Source: Cohnella abietis
GTDB taxonomy: Bacteria > Bacillota > Bacilli > Paenibacillales > Paenibacillaceae
DNA length: 64,000 nucleotides
Assembly: GCF_004295585.1 (NCBI RefSeq)
Contig: NZ_AP019400.1
Span: 3,694,001-3,758,000, forward strand
Reading direction: 5' to 3'
Program-made: the position numbers and the translations under genes
In this document: one piece after another, positions 44,956-54,855 of the stretch
How positions within the stretch are numbered: position 1 is the stretch's first letter
Layout: the number at the start of each line of letters is the position of its first letter
The notes under the pieces: model-generated
What the model saw: the letters and a program-made list of their open reading frames with translations, nothing else
What the model was told of the DNA's origin: nothing
Databases searched by the model: none

Positions 44956-46098
44956 CTATTTCTTAGCCGTTTCGCGATTATTTTTGAATAATTCCAGTGC
45001 ATTAAACAGATTATCTATATCCGCATCATCGTTGAACAAGTGAATGGATATCCGAAACCGCCCATCTCCACCCCACACATAAACCTTGTGCTCGCTTAAA
45101 TACCGGGCAATGGACTCTCCTTCATCGGCAATGACGCTGATGTTTCCCGCCCTTTGGCCAGGATCTTCTGGCGTCATTACCTCATAACCGTTGTCCAGAA
45201 GCCGATCAATAACCTTGCTGCCAAGCGTCAAAATATGCTGCTCAATCCGATCGATGCCCTGCTCCAGGAGGAGCCCGGTTGAGAACCGTGTTGCATAGAC
45301 CGTAGCATAGCTCGGATAACCAAGCTCGAAGCGACGAGCATCCTCGTGAAAATTGAAAGATTCAAAACGGTCTGAACCAAACATATCGCGAACGCTTCTC
45401 CAGCCTACCGAACGAGACTGAAATTCTGCTAATCTTGTTGGGTTAACTCCAAGGATACCCATACCATGGATGGATAGAAGCCATTTATAGGAACTGCATA
45501 CGACAAAATCCGCTTCATTCATATCAACCGGAACCGCTCCAAGCGACTGTGTCACATCGAGTAATAACAGTGCCTTGGTCTCCTTGAGCTGCGCATATAA
45601 CGACCGGTAATCCAGTCTAGCTCCGCTCAAATAGCTCACATGACTTGTCATGACCAATCGTGTACGCTCATCCACTTGCTCCATGATGTCATTAACTTCG
45701 ACTCGCCATTTCCTATGGTTAACGACGCGAACCTCTAGCCCCTTCTGTTTCAACATAACCCAAGGTAGAACGCCCGAAGGAAATTCCAAATCGTTGATCA
45801 CGATATTATCGCCTTCATCGAAATCCAGCGACTGTGCGATCATAGATATCGCTTCCGATGAATTGGACAACAACGCTATATCGGATGGATTGCCGTTTAG
45901 CATCCTCGCTAAATTAACTTTACAGGCTTGCTCGATTTCCGCGTTATGATCACGCCCCAGTGGTCCTTTGCTTCTGTAGTTGAAATAATCTGCTACGGCA
46001 TCCAGACATCCCTGGTGAGGAGGAACCTCGGCTCCATTGTATAACCAAGTGCATTCTTGCAATCCGACAAAAGATTGTTTATTGATCAATGCATGCAT
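44956..46098 (-). CDS. Class V aminotransferase / PLP lyase-like enzyme
   Basis: A 380-residue PLP enzyme of the selenocysteine lyase/isopenicillin epimerase type. The PLP lysine is in 'VVCSSYKWLLSIHGMGIL', the aspartate in 'LLLDVTQSLGAVPVDM'. The N-terminal 'LARMLNGNPSDIALLSNSSE' is typical. It may transaminate, epimerise or eliminate an amino compound. In this operon its partner RidA would remove the enamine product. AGGAGA precedes the ATG. Confidence 0.8.
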   Translation of the reverse strand: MHALINKQSFVGLQECTWLYNGAEVPPHQGCLDAVADYFNYRSKGPLGRDHNAEIEQACKVNLARMLNGNPSDIALLSNSSEAISMIAQSLDFDEGDNIVINDLEFPSGVLPWVMLKQKGLEVRVVNHRKWRVEVNDIMEQVDERTRLVMTSHVSYLSGARLDYRSLYAQLKETKALLLLDVTQSLGAVPVDMNEADFVVCSSYKWLLSIHGMGILGVNPTRLAEFQSRSVGWRSVRDMFGSDRFESFNFHEDARRFELGYPSYATVYATRFSTGLLLEQGIDRIEQHILTLGSKVIDRLLDNGYEVMTPEDPGQRAGNISVIADEGESIARYLSEHKVYVWGGDGRFRISIHLFNDDADIDNLFNALELFKNNRETAKK

Positions 46099-46141
46099 AG
46101 GACTTCTCCTAGTCTTTTTTAATCATGATTTAATGTAAGAT

Positions 46142-47020
46142 TTACCCTTTGATTGATCCAACCAATAAGCCTTTGATAAAATATTTTTGCAGGAAAGGAT
46201 ATACACACGCAATCGGTAAAACCGTAATGACTGTAATGGCCATCTTGAAGGTTTGCGGCGTAATCGCACTCAATTGCGTTTGACCCTGCACTTTCAATTG
46301 ATCCAACGAGTTGATTTGATTCAGCGTGTTATAAAGCACATATTGCAAAGGGTACAAATTGGGAGACATCGTGTTATAAATTTGCGTATCGATGAACGCA
46401 TTCCACTGATTGACGCAGTCAAACAATACAACCGCTGCAAACACGGGCGTACAAATCGGGAAGATCACTTGAAAAAATAGCCTGAAGTCATTTGCCCCGT
46501 CCACTACGGCAGCTTCCTCCAGCTCCTTAGGCAATCCTTCAATATACGTTTTGATTAGTACCATACTGAACACCGAAACTGCGCCCGGAACAATATAAAT
46601 CAGAAACGTTCCTTTAAGCTCGAGATACCCCATCAGTAAGTACATCGGGATGATCCCGCTGGAGATGTAAAGCGTAAACACGAAATATTTGCGAAAAAAT
46701 TTCGCGAAAACCAAATCGTTGCGCGTGAGCACATAAGCAGCCATGGAGGTGAAGAACAGCATCACTGCAGGGCCAATCAATGCACGCGCGACCGACACGA
46801 AGGCGCCTTTCAGAACTGCGGGATCTCCGAACGCTTTCGCATAAGAATCGAATGTGAATCCTGCTGGAAACAGAACGAGCCCGCCCTTCAGCATATTCGG
46901 GCTGCTCAGAGAATAGCTGAGAATATAAACGAACGGAAATACCATGAGCAACAAAATGAACAGCATAAACAAAAAATTGCCGGTATCGAATAGGGTTCCA
47001 CTTATCGTTCGTTCCTTCAT
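46142..47020 (-). CDS. CUT1 ABC transporter permease (LplC/YtcP type)
   Basis: A 292-residue permease with six helices and the EAA loop 'LEEAAVVDGANDFRLFFQVI'. The N-terminus 'NFLFMLFILLLMVFPFVYIL' and ending 'QKYFIKGLLVGSIKG' are characteristic of LplC. It pairs with the upstream LplB-type protein, 14 bases away. No ATPase gene is nearby, so a shared one is presumed. Confidence 0.9.
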   Translation of the reverse strand: MKERTISGTLFDTGNFLFMLFILLLMVFPFVYILSYSLSSPNMLKGGLVLFPAGFTFDSYAKAFGDPAVLKGAFVSVARALIGPAVMLFFTSMAAYVLTRNDLVFAKFFRKYFVFTLYISSGIIPMYLLMGYLELKGTFLIYIVPGAVSVFSMVLIKTYIEGLPKELEEAAVVDGANDFRLFFQVIFPICTPVFAAVVLFDCVNQWNAFIDTQIYNTMSPNLYPLQYVLYNTLNQINSLDQLKVQGQTQLSAITPQTFKMAITVITVLPIACVYPFLQKYFIKGLLVGSIKG

Positions 47021-47033
47021 CTTGTTCTCCTAT

Positions 47034-47939
47034 CTAGAATATGGCTTTCCCTGTTGTTTTTTTGGCAGTGGCGTTGACTAATACGATGATAACGAGACTT
47101 ATAACCGTCTTCATGATGCCAACCGCAGTCGCATAGGGGTAATTAAGCAATTGTAGTCCGTATCTGTAAATGTAAATATCGAGAACCTCCATCTTCTCCC
47201 AATTGGTCGTATTGGTGAACAAATAAAATTGCTCGAAGTTGGAATTGAGTATCCATCCGCTGTTCAAGATAAGTAGTACGATTAAGGTAGGAATGAGGTT
47301 AGGTATGGTAATATACCACATCCTCTGAAATCGGTTAGCTCCGTCTATTTGGGCGGCCTCGTAAAATTCAGAAGGAATCGAGGCAATTGATGAAATAAAG
47401 ATGACGCTGTTGTAGCCCAAAAACTTCCACACCCCAATTAGGATAATGAAAGCCCACGCGTACTTAGGATCTCCAAGCACGTTGATGCCTTCTTTAATCC
47501 ATCCCCACTGCACTAAGGTCTCATTTATAGCCCCTGAAGAGGTAGCAAACAGCGAACTTGAGAGAGAATAGATGATGATCCATGAAATAAAAAAGGGAAA
47601 AAAAGTAACGGTTTGAATGAGTCTGCCGAAAAACTTCAATCGGATTTCATTCAATAGGAGCGCGAACACGAACGCCGTTCCTAAATTGGCAATTAAAGCC
47701 CCTATATTAATGGAAAGTGTATTACGCAGCAGGTAAACAAAATCCTTCGTTTCCGTGAAGAACGCTACGAATTGCTTCAGTCCTACCCATTCCGAAGAGA
47801 ACAACGGAACACCGGGCCGATAATTAACGAAGGCAATGATCCAGCCAAAGATAGGCACATACGAGAAAGTAAATACGATTAAGACAGCTGGTAGAAGCAT
47901 GGCAAACAAATATCGTTGTTTGACGATTTTTGTGATCAT
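47034..47939 (-). CDS. CUT1 ABC transporter permease (LplB type)
   Basis: A 301-residue permease, helices throughout, with EAA loop 'EAAQIDGANRFQRMWYITIP' followed by 'NLIPT'. The LplB-type opening 'YLFAMLLPAVLIVFTFSYVP' is present. Together with LplC and the 580-residue lipoprotein it forms the import system of this locus. GGAAAGGAT precedes the ATG. Confidence 0.9.
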   Translation of the reverse strand: MITKIVKQRYLFAMLLPAVLIVFTFSYVPIFGWIIAFVNYRPGVPLFSSEWVGLKQFVAFFTETKDFVYLLRNTLSINIGALIANLGTAFVFALLLNEIRLKFFGRLIQTVTFFPFFISWIIIYSLSSSLFATSSGAINETLVQWGWIKEGINVLGDPKYAWAFIILIGVWKFLGYNSVIFISSIASIPSEFYEAAQIDGANRFQRMWYITIPNLIPTLIVLLILNSGWILNSNFEQFYLFTNTTNWEKMEVLDIYIYRYGLQLLNYPYATAVGIMKTVISLVIIVLVNATAKKTTGKAIF

Positions 47940-48050
47940 AAGTTATCCTTTCCGCTACTCGGAAGAGATGAAGAGAAGCAATGGAGACTAGAAGGATCTT
48001 CGATCCCAATCTCTCCATTGTTCTCAACATCCTCAAGCCCTTACCTCACC

Positions 48051-49793
48051 TTATTTTAGTTGATTCAACTGCTCTTGCTTTTCCTGATAGAGTCGGTTAT
48101 ATTCATTGACTACAAGCTCCGGTTTCAGCTTTTGGTAATCGCTGATGATCGATTGATACAAGGCTTCGAATTCTTGATCATTCTTCGGCTTGATGATCAA
48201 GCTAGTTGAATTTTTCACGCGGAAATCGACCATTTTCTGATGCAATGCACCCAGATCCGATGTAGAGTCGATTGAAACCGTTCCGGCTAGGCCGGTGTTG
48301 GCCATTTCTCCGGTCTTAAGGTAGTAATCCTTTGAGCTTTCCCAGCCCAATGCTTTATAGGCTTCTCTCATTTCTTTTGTCAGCCCTAATTCGTCTTGGA
48401 TTTTCGGATCGAAACCCATAGTGTAAGGAACTCCGTCCTGACCGTTCGTCAATACATTACCCAGGAAGTTGAACAATCCGAATCCTACGCTTCTTTGTGC
48501 ATCCATATCGGTCAACGTCTTCTTGTAGCCTTCGGTCGGTACGCGCTTACCGTCAACAATCGTATATTCTTCTCCCTCGAACCCGGACTGAAGCAAGATT
48601 TTACCTTCCTCAGACGATGCCCATTCCAGCAGTTCCTTAATTCTCTCCGGATGCTTGGCGTTTTTGGTAATGGCGAAGATATCAAACGGCCGCGTATCTT
48701 CGACGCGAATTTGACGTTTCTCGTTCCTTTCCACCTGCGTCATGCTGCGAACCGGCATGTTGATATATTGCATCTCGGGATGACCTGCATCGATTAATCC
48801 CTGATTCGCAGCAGGCAGCCCCCATACAACATACCAAGTGGACAACACTCTGCCGCTATTAAGCTTCTCGACAAATTGATCGTATTTATCCGTGAAAACG
48901 TCTTTATCGAGTATTCCTTCCCGATATAGCTTGTTGAAGAAGCCTAAGCTTTCCTTCACATACTCGTTCGTCAGAGTGTCTTCAAATTTTTGATCGATTT
49001 GATTCCAGATGACTCCCATATTCCCGGCAGCCGCCGTATACCTTCCACCTTTCTCATACATGATGGTGGAAATCCCTTGCATTCCCCAAGGCTCAGCGAA
49101 AGGTACGACCATGCCAAGAGTCTTCTGGCCGTTTGTAGTCGGATTATCCTTCAATGCCTGCTTTAGGAATTTAATGTAATCGTCGGTTGACAACAAATTC
49201 GGCCAACCCTGCTGTTTCAGCACGTCGGTCCGTACTCCGATATCAAGAACCTCGATATAATTTTTGAAATCTACCGGTACGCCGCCCTCCCACTTGTATA
49301 GCTTTCCGTCCGGAGCGGTCAATTTCCATAATGGAATTTGCACGCTGAACAGTTTGGCAAAGTTCGGTGAATCTTTCACAAAATCATCCAAAGGCAACAA
49401 AGCGCCTGCACGTACATATTTATCGAACGTAGCATTGTCCCGAATCGTGATGATTTCCGGATAATCTCCCCCAGCGAGCATCAAGTTCAATTTGTCCGTA
49501 TAATTGCCCGGTGCCTGAACGAAATCGAATACGATGTTGAATTTCTCATCAATGAATTTTCCGATTTTGGTTTCATCGCTTCTTTTAATCTGATTGTTAT
49601 CCTGGGTAAGAATTTTAATTACATATTTCTCTTTCGGGGGCTCTGAAGCCTTTCCCGTACTGCTGGAGGTGCTCTGCGGACTAGTGCTTGATTCGCTTGC
49701 CGATGGGGTGGAGCTACCAGAGCTGCACGCCGCGATCAACAAAACACTACAAATCATAAACATGAAAACGACATTCCTGCGAGATGCTTTCAA
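48051..49793 (-). CDS. Extracellular solute-binding lipoprotein (LipO-like)
   Basis: A 580-residue lipoprotein: signal 'MFMICSVLLIAAC' with lipid Cys23, then a Ser/Thr linker. The mature part opens 'KYVIKILTQDNNQIKRSDET', as in Paenibacillus LipO-type binding proteins for oligosaccharides. It starts with TTG at 49793, 8 bases after GGGAGG. A consensus cre lies 32-45 bases upstream, so CcpA probably represses it when preferred sugars are present. First gene of the transport/catabolic operon that runs to 35121. Confidence 0.9.
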   Translation of the reverse strand: MKASRRNVVFMFMICSVLLIAACSSGSSTPSASESSTSPQSTSSSTGKASEPPKEKYVIKILTQDNNQIKRSDETKIGKFIDEKFNIVFDFVQAPGNYTDKLNLMLAGGDYPEIITIRDNATFDKYVRAGALLPLDDFVKDSPNFAKLFSVQIPLWKLTAPDGKLYKWEGGVPVDFKNYIEVLDIGVRTDVLKQQGWPNLLSTDDYIKFLKQALKDNPTTNGQKTLGMVVPFAEPWGMQGISTIMYEKGGRYTAAAGNMGVIWNQIDQKFEDTLTNEYVKESLGFFNKLYREGILDKDVFTDKYDQFVEKLNSGRVLSTWYVVWGLPAANQGLIDAGHPEMQYINMPVRSMTQVERNEKRQIRVEDTRPFDIFAITKNAKHPERIKELLEWASSEEGKILLQSGFEGEEYTIVDGKRVPTEGYKKTLTDMDAQRSVGFGLFNFLGNVLTNGQDGVPYTMGFDPKIQDELGLTKEMREAYKALGWESSKDYYLKTGEMANTGLAGTVSIDSTSDLGALHQKMVDFRVKNSTSLIIKPKNDQEFEALYQSIISDYQKLKPELVVNEYNRLYQEKQEQLNQLK

Positions 49794-49824
49794 TACAATA
49801 TCCTCCCTTTATTTTCAAGCTATT

Positions 49825-49838
49825 TGTTAGCGCTTACA
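49825..49838 (-). promoter_or_regulatory. cre site (CcpA)
   Basis: Minus strand TGTAAGCGCTAACA, a perfect match to the TGWAARCGYTWNCA consensus, placed just before the binding-protein gene. It implies catabolite repression of the whole locus. Confidence 0.85.
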
Positions 49839-49898
49839 CTTTATAGAATAGATGATGTACGATTTCTTTCATATGTTCATACGTTAGTGCCGCTATGT

Positions 49899-51329
49899 CT
49901 ATATTTTACTGTCTTCCTTACTATTAGCTTCCCGGTACTGTGATGCGGTTAGACCCATGTTTTTTTTGAATGTTTTGGCAAAGTGAAAGTAGTCCAAATA
50001 ACCCGAGTTTTCCGATATCTCTTGAATGGAAAGACTCGTTTCGTTTAATAATCTACAAGCGTAGGCTATTCTTTTCTTAGTCAAATACTGCAGGAAGGTT
50101 TCGGAGGATTCTCTACGAAACAATTGACTCACATAGCTCGGATTCAGGTTCAGCCTTTCGGAAATCACCTGCAGGGAAAGATCTTCTTTGAAATGCTCAT
50201 CAATATAAGCAGCGATTTTTTCAAAGGTGCTGAGAGGAATGGTTTTGGAGCTTTGCACAACGGATAGGTTGTAGTGGCTCAGTAGCAGTGATTGTATATT
50301 GGCAATCATCTCGTTCACATGGCTGAATCTATTCGTTAGCTGCTGATAGGACAATAATTGCTCGTCCTCCAGATAATAAACATGGTATAAAACCATATTA
50401 TACAGAGAAACTGCGTGTCTTATAGTAAACCATCCCTCGGCAATCAACGATTCGATTTTCCCGGTTAATTCAGGGACAAGTCCCGTATTCCGCGTCTGAT
50501 TGAGCTTCCATAAAATCTCCTTGACTTCATCCAAATTACCGCCTGTGAAAGTAGCGTTCCAAATCCCCTTATTTCCCGTAATGAAGAAGCGGTGTGCCGT
50601 GACGCTGGCATCTCCGATCGAGTTAATCAGGTTCGCGGGATCATACACACAACCGCCAATTCCAATGCCCGCAATCCCGTCGGGAAGCTCTGCGGAAAGC
50701 GAAACTGTTAACGCTGCAATAGAGTCCCCTCGAATGATATAGGCTTTCAAACTTCTACCTATTTGTAAGGCAATATATGGAATACCCTCTGGAATTGGCA
50801 GGGCAGCGGTGCCGACTACGACGGCAGCAGCCGCACCGATTCTCTCATCCCAATCCAAACCTAATTTGCTCATAGCTTCTAGTAACAACTGGTCCGAATA
50901 TTCTTCGTTCTCCTGGAGCATATTTAACAATTCCATGTGAAGGATTGCTCTATTCCTCTGCTGCTTCTTGCTAAATTGGTCCAATACCTCCATGATTTCC
51001 GCTTCGTCAAATGGCTTTAGACAATAGGATATCGCCCCGTATTGAATCGCCCTTCTAGCATATTCGAATTCCTTATACCCAGACGTCACAATAAAGCTGA
51101 TATCCCTGTTCAATTCATTGCTTTTCCTTATTAATTCCAACCCATCCATACCTGGCATACGAATGTCGGTAAGTACAAGATCGGGAGAAAGCTCCTTTAT
51201 TTTCTCATACCCTTCCACTCCATTGAATGCTTCACCTATGATCTCGTAACCGAGAGATTTCCAGTTAACGATCGACTTCAAGCTTTTAACAATCCATTTC
51301 TCATCGTCTATTAGCAGTACTTTAAGCAT
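49899..51329 (-). CDS. YesN-like response regulator (REC + AraC HTH)
   Basis: A 476-residue regulator. Residues about 1-120 form the receiver domain with the phosphoaspartate in 'LVLTDIRMPGMDGLEL' and Lys in 'SYCLKPFDEAE'. The middle is a variable linker. The last 100 residues form an AraC-type double HTH ('EDLSLQVISERLNLNPSYVS', 'LLNETSLSIQEISENSGYLD'). ATG 51329 overlaps the kinase stop by 8 bases. It should activate the divergent-free downstream transporter operon on signal from the YesM-like kinase. Confidence 0.9.
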   Translation of the reverse strand: MLKVLLIDDEKWIVKSLKSIVNWKSLGYEIIGEAFNGVEGYEKIKELSPDLVLTDIRMPGMDGLELIRKSNELNRDISFIVTSGYKEFEYARRAIQYGAISYCLKPFDEAEIMEVLDQFSKKQQRNRAILHMELLNMLQENEEYSDQLLLEAMSKLGLDWDERIGAAAAVVVGTAALPIPEGIPYIALQIGRSLKAYIIRGDSIAALTVSLSAELPDGIAGIGIGGCVYDPANLINSIGDASVTAHRFFITGNKGIWNATFTGGNLDEVKEILWKLNQTRNTGLVPELTGKIESLIAEGWFTIRHAVSLYNMVLYHVYYLEDEQLLSYQQLTNRFSHVNEMIANIQSLLLSHYNLSVVQSSKTIPLSTFEKIAAYIDEHFKEDLSLQVISERLNLNPSYVSQLFRRESSETFLQYLTKKRIAYACRLLNETSLSIQEISENSGYLDYFHFAKTFKKNMGLTASQYREANSKEDSKI

Positions 51330-53094
51330 TAGCTTCTTCTCTCCTCTGCGGCAGCAATAGCTCAACCTCTGTACCCTTATCCTCTTCACTCGCAATCCTC
51401 AAGCCATAAGGACTGCCATAGGCAGCTCTTATGCGATTGTGAACGTTTACAATTCCGATATGTTTATTATCATCATTGTGGATTCGCTCAAGAAAGTCCT
51501 CTCCTGCAGCCAATTCCGCTCGGATAGATTCCAATTTATGACTTGTCATTCCAAGTCCATCATCTTTGACCCGTATGACGATATCACCATCTAGCGTCAT
51601 ACGACCCCCGACCCACAAATTCCCCTTTACCATTCTGTTCTCGAGTCCGTGAGTGATTGCATTTTCCAAAATGGGCTGAAGGATCATCTTGATGACCTTG
51701 TAGCTTAATAAAGCCTCAGGAAACTCGATATGAATGTCAAAGCGGTCGTCGAATCTGAAATGCTGCAGCTTTAAATAAGACTTTGAGATATCCAGCTCTT
51801 CGCCAAGTTTAACGACATCTTGACCTTTAATACTATAGCGAAGCATCTTGCCTAGTGCTGCGATCATATCTCGCATTTCCATCTCACCCGCTTCGCTGGC
51901 CATTCCTCTCAGCGATTCTAGCATATTGTACAGAAAATGAGGATTCACCTGCTGCTTTAAGAAGGCGAGCTCCGCCTGTTTCTTCAGCAATCCCAATTTC
52001 ATAATTCTCGTTTCAGATGAAATGACTTCACCCGTCAAATGATCAACTTCATCCAACATACCGTTGAACCTCTCGGCCATGACCATAATCTCGTTATATC
52101 CAATCAATTCGATTCTCTTCTGACCGTGATAGATGTTCTTGACCTTCTGAACCTGAATAAACCTCATAAAGGACTTGATAGGCTCAAGAATGTTACGGCT
52201 GATTAACCAAAACAGCAAATACATGAAAGGGATAAATACAATCATGATCCCCCAATACACGACCTTAATTTTTTCCAATCCCCGGAACAAATTCAGTTTC
52301 GAATAGATGTTCACTATTTTCCCTTGAAGAGCCGGCAACTCCGTTGTTTGGATGACATATTCCTGATTATCCTTAATTGAGGTTGTATCCAAAAGTTTCC
52401 CGATCATCGACATATCGTTGCTTGAAGAAACCGTTCCATTGCGATCCAACACATAGAAGCTTCCAAAACCATTCTCAAGCATGGTGTTAAATTTCGGAAA
52501 CAGCGCATTCAAATCCAATATGACGATAAAATAACCTAGCGAATACGATGGGAAAATGTTGTTAATTCGAGAACCGATAATAAAATAGGGATGACTGACA
52601 CCGTTATCGACCATTTCTTTTAATCCCGCATAATACGGTTTCAATCGTAACTCCGGACTAGTTTTCATTTCCTCGATAGTATCCATTACAGCTTTCCTCA
52701 TGTTTTTGTCTGACATGAGATTCACGTTATTACCGTTTTCCCCTATGATGGTCATCTCGACTATTCCGGCTTCAAGCTGACTAATGGTAGTGATTTGGGA
52801 GTCAACCTTTTTAAATAAGTCAATCTTATCGATCAGATCAGTGGATTTCAAATACTGATGAACATCCATATTGTATGAGGTATTGATGACGAGCCCGTCG
52901 ATATTCTCGATTTGAGATTGGATATATTGCGTGATTTTATCCAAGAGCTCGATAGAATACTCTTCATTTTTTTCATAAATCATTTTCTTGGATTGAAAAT
53001 AGGTCAAGAGCATAACCACTACGACAACCGTTACGAAAAGAATAAATATGACTAATAATTGAAGCTTAATAGGCCGTGTCTTCAAATAATCCAT
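51322..53094 (-). CDS. YesM-like sensor histidine kinase
   Basis: A 590-residue membrane kinase. N-terminal helix 'IKLQLLVIFILFVTVVVVVML', a large extracytoplasmic sensor domain, a second helix 'VVYWGIMIVFIPFMYLLFWL', HAMP, then the phosphoacceptor 'AFLKQQVNPHFLYNMLESLR' (His_kinase type) and ATPase domain ('PILENAITHGLEN', 'DDGLGM'). Such kinases sense extracellular sugars or binding proteins. ATG 53094 follows GGGAGG; upstream frames overlap non-coding DNA. Together with the YesN gene it forms the sensor pair for the transport locus. Confidence 0.9.
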   Translation of the reverse strand: MDYLKTRPIKLQLLVIFILFVTVVVVVMLLTYFQSKKMIYEKNEEYSIELLDKITQYIQSQIENIDGLVINTSYNMDVHQYLKSTDLIDKIDLFKKVDSQITTISQLEAGIVEMTIIGENGNNVNLMSDKNMRKAVMDTIEEMKTSPELRLKPYYAGLKEMVDNGVSHPYFIIGSRINNIFPSYSLGYFIVILDLNALFPKFNTMLENGFGSFYVLDRNGTVSSSNDMSMIGKLLDTTSIKDNQEYVIQTTELPALQGKIVNIYSKLNLFRGLEKIKVVYWGIMIVFIPFMYLLFWLISRNILEPIKSFMRFIQVQKVKNIYHGQKRIELIGYNEIMVMAERFNGMLDEVDHLTGEVISSETRIMKLGLLKKQAELAFLKQQVNPHFLYNMLESLRGMASEAGEMEMRDMIAALGKMLRYSIKGQDVVKLGEELDISKSYLKLQHFRFDDRFDIHIEFPEALLSYKVIKMILQPILENAITHGLENRMVKGNLWVGGRMTLDGDIVIRVKDDGLGMTSHKLESIRAELAAGEDFLERIHNDDNKHIGIVNVHNRIRAAYGSPYGLRIASEEDKGTEVELLLPQRREEANA

Positions 53095-53295
53095 CGAATT
53101 TTCCTCCCTGATCTCATGGGGGGTTCTAACAAGCAACTCGCCAATTTCTCCCAACATATCATTTCCGTGAAACGGAGGCAATATGTTAATAGGATCAAGC
53201 TGCGGTCTCATAGGCACCTAAGCGCACTTGTGAAACAGCTCACTTTAAACTCAGACAAAATGAAAAAGTGCCGGTGTAGGATGGTTATTCCTACA

Positions 53296-53330
53296 ACAAA
53301 TAACGTAGCCACGCAGGCTACGTTATTTGT
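53296..53330 (-). terminator. Terminator after the DUF1801 gene
   Basis: ACAAATAACGTAGCC and GGCTACGTTATTTGT pair perfectly over 15 bases with a 5-base loop. It follows the DUF1801 stop by 23 bases. The rest of 53095-53352 shows the kinase upstream region without a clear promoter. Confidence 0.8.
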
Positions 53331-53352
53331 GCATTCGATTTCCCTAGGACGA

Positions 53353-53694
53353 CTAAAGAGTCGAGGATGCCTGGCTTACGAAAGAAGACAATTGATCCGC
53401 GTCGACCGTCTGGCCTTTCTTCAGCTTGATCGTCTTTCTTTCTGGAGGACCGTCGAACAACTCTTGCGGCAACGTAAGCTCGCTCGCATTAAATATCGTA
53501 AAGCTGACCGCGTCTTTCGATGTCGAGATGACGGCGGAGTACTTCCCGTTTTTCAGAAAATGTGGTTTCTTGTACTGAATGCGTTCCTGCACGTCCGGAA
53601 TCGCACGGTGAACCGCCTCACGAAGACGGGTACTCAACTCTGCTTGCCAAGATTCCGGTAACGCTTCGATAAAATCCGTGACTTCCTGATTCAT
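53353..53694 (-). CDS. DUF1801-domain protein
   Basis: A 113-residue cytoplasmic protein of the YdhG/YdeI-like DUF1801 group, with 'HRAIPDVQERIQYKKPHFLKN' and 'NGKYSAVISTSKDAVSFTIF'. Function of the family is unclear; some members are linked to iron or stress. AAGGAGAG precedes the ATG. It is monocistronic with its own terminator. Confidence 0.75.
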   Translation of the reverse strand: MNQEVTDFIEALPESWQAELSTRLREAVHRAIPDVQERIQYKKPHFLKNGKYSAVISTSKDAVSFTIFNASELTLPQELFDGPPERKTIKLKKGQTVDADQLSSFVSQASSTL

Positions 53695-53822
53695 CCTATT
53701 CTCTCCTTTAAGCGACTCATTTTGATCGACATTATTGTAGTTTAACGACCTGTCACGTAATGCCGCATTTGTCTTCTACTTCGCCGTAATAAGCCCCCAT
53801 AGTTGGAGATCGAACGGAGTTT

Positions 53823-54605
53823 TTATAATACAGCTGATGTACCACCGTCTATGTTCACTGCAGTTCCTGTCACATAGGAGGCTGCTCCAGATACCAGAAA
53901 AGCAATCACTTTCGCTGCCTCTTCCGTCTGACCTATTCGCTTAAGTGGAATACCATGACGCGGGTTGGAAGCGAACTCCTCCCAAGTTTGCTCTGGCGCA
54001 GAAGCCTGCCACATCCGCTCAATCTGATCGCTACGAATTAGACCGATGCACACGGCGTTAACACGAATATTGTCACCGGCGAGGTCCTTGCTCATGGCCT
54101 TCGTAAGCGCAAGCCCTGCTGCCCGACTGACTGATGTTGGCAAAGACGACGCAGATGGCGCCTTCCCCTGAATAGCCGTCACATTCAGTATAGCGCCGCC
54201 ACCTCTTTGACGCATAAGTGGAATTGCTGCCTTAGAGCTGTGGACTGGTCCTAACAATTTCAAATCTAGATCTGAAGCCCAGCTTTCTGCAGTAGCCTCT
54301 TCAAACGGCTTAGCCGCAGACCTTCCGGCATTGTTGATCAAAATATCCAGTCCACCGAAATGCTGTGCAGTTTGTTCCACCGCACCTCGTGCCTCTGCTT
54401 CTACTGAAATATCTGCGGAGATGACTAATGCATCTGCACCCGTAGTTTCCTTAATACGTTTGGCCGCAGCTTGAAGCGCCTCTTCATTGCGAGCAACTAT
54501 TGCCACCTTTGCGCCTTCCGACGCTAGTATTACCGCTGTCTCTAGTCCGATTCCTTTGCTGCCACCTGTAATTAGCGCAACTTTATCCTTTAATCCTAAA
54601 TCCAT
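53823..54605 (-). CDS. SDR-family oxidoreductase with altered catalytic residues
   Basis: A 260-residue SDR with NAD(P) motif 'ITGGSKGIGLETA' and NNAG. Where classical members have Ser, Tyr and Lys, this protein reads 'ILNVTAIQGKAP' and 'SLPTSVSRAAGLALTKA', so the Tyr is T157 and the Lys R161. It may therefore have lost normal hydride-transfer catalysis, use other residues, or be a relative with different chemistry. TGGGAGGAA precedes the ATG. It stands alone between the DUF1801 gene and the siderophore fusion gene. Confidence 0.8.
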   Translation of the reverse strand: MDLGLKDKVALITGGSKGIGLETAVILASEGAKVAIVARNEEALQAAAKRIKETTGADALVISADISVEAEARGAVEQTAQHFGGLDILINNAGRSAAKPFEEATAESWASDLDLKLLGPVHSSKAAIPLMRQRGGGAILNVTAIQGKAPSASSLPTSVSRAAGLALTKAMSKDLAGDNIRVNAVCIGLIRSDQIERMWQASAPEQTWEEFASNPRHGIPLKRIGQTEEAAKVIAFLVSGAASYVTGTAVNIDGGTSAVL

Positions 54606-54855
54606 TTATATTTCCTCCCTATCTGTCTCAGCCACTAATCAGTTTCTCATTCTTAACTCCATTATAATAATTTGCAAAGATTTTAACATCAAATCTACTA
54701 TCATTTGTTTCCAATAATAAATTTATAGTAATTCTAATCATAACATGAAAAGGAAAAACCATCGGTTCCACCAAAATGGTAAGAGTCGAGCCTACCATAA
54801 AGAGAGAAACCAATGGCTATCCATTATCGACAGTTAGAATCTAAAGGTCCTTACC

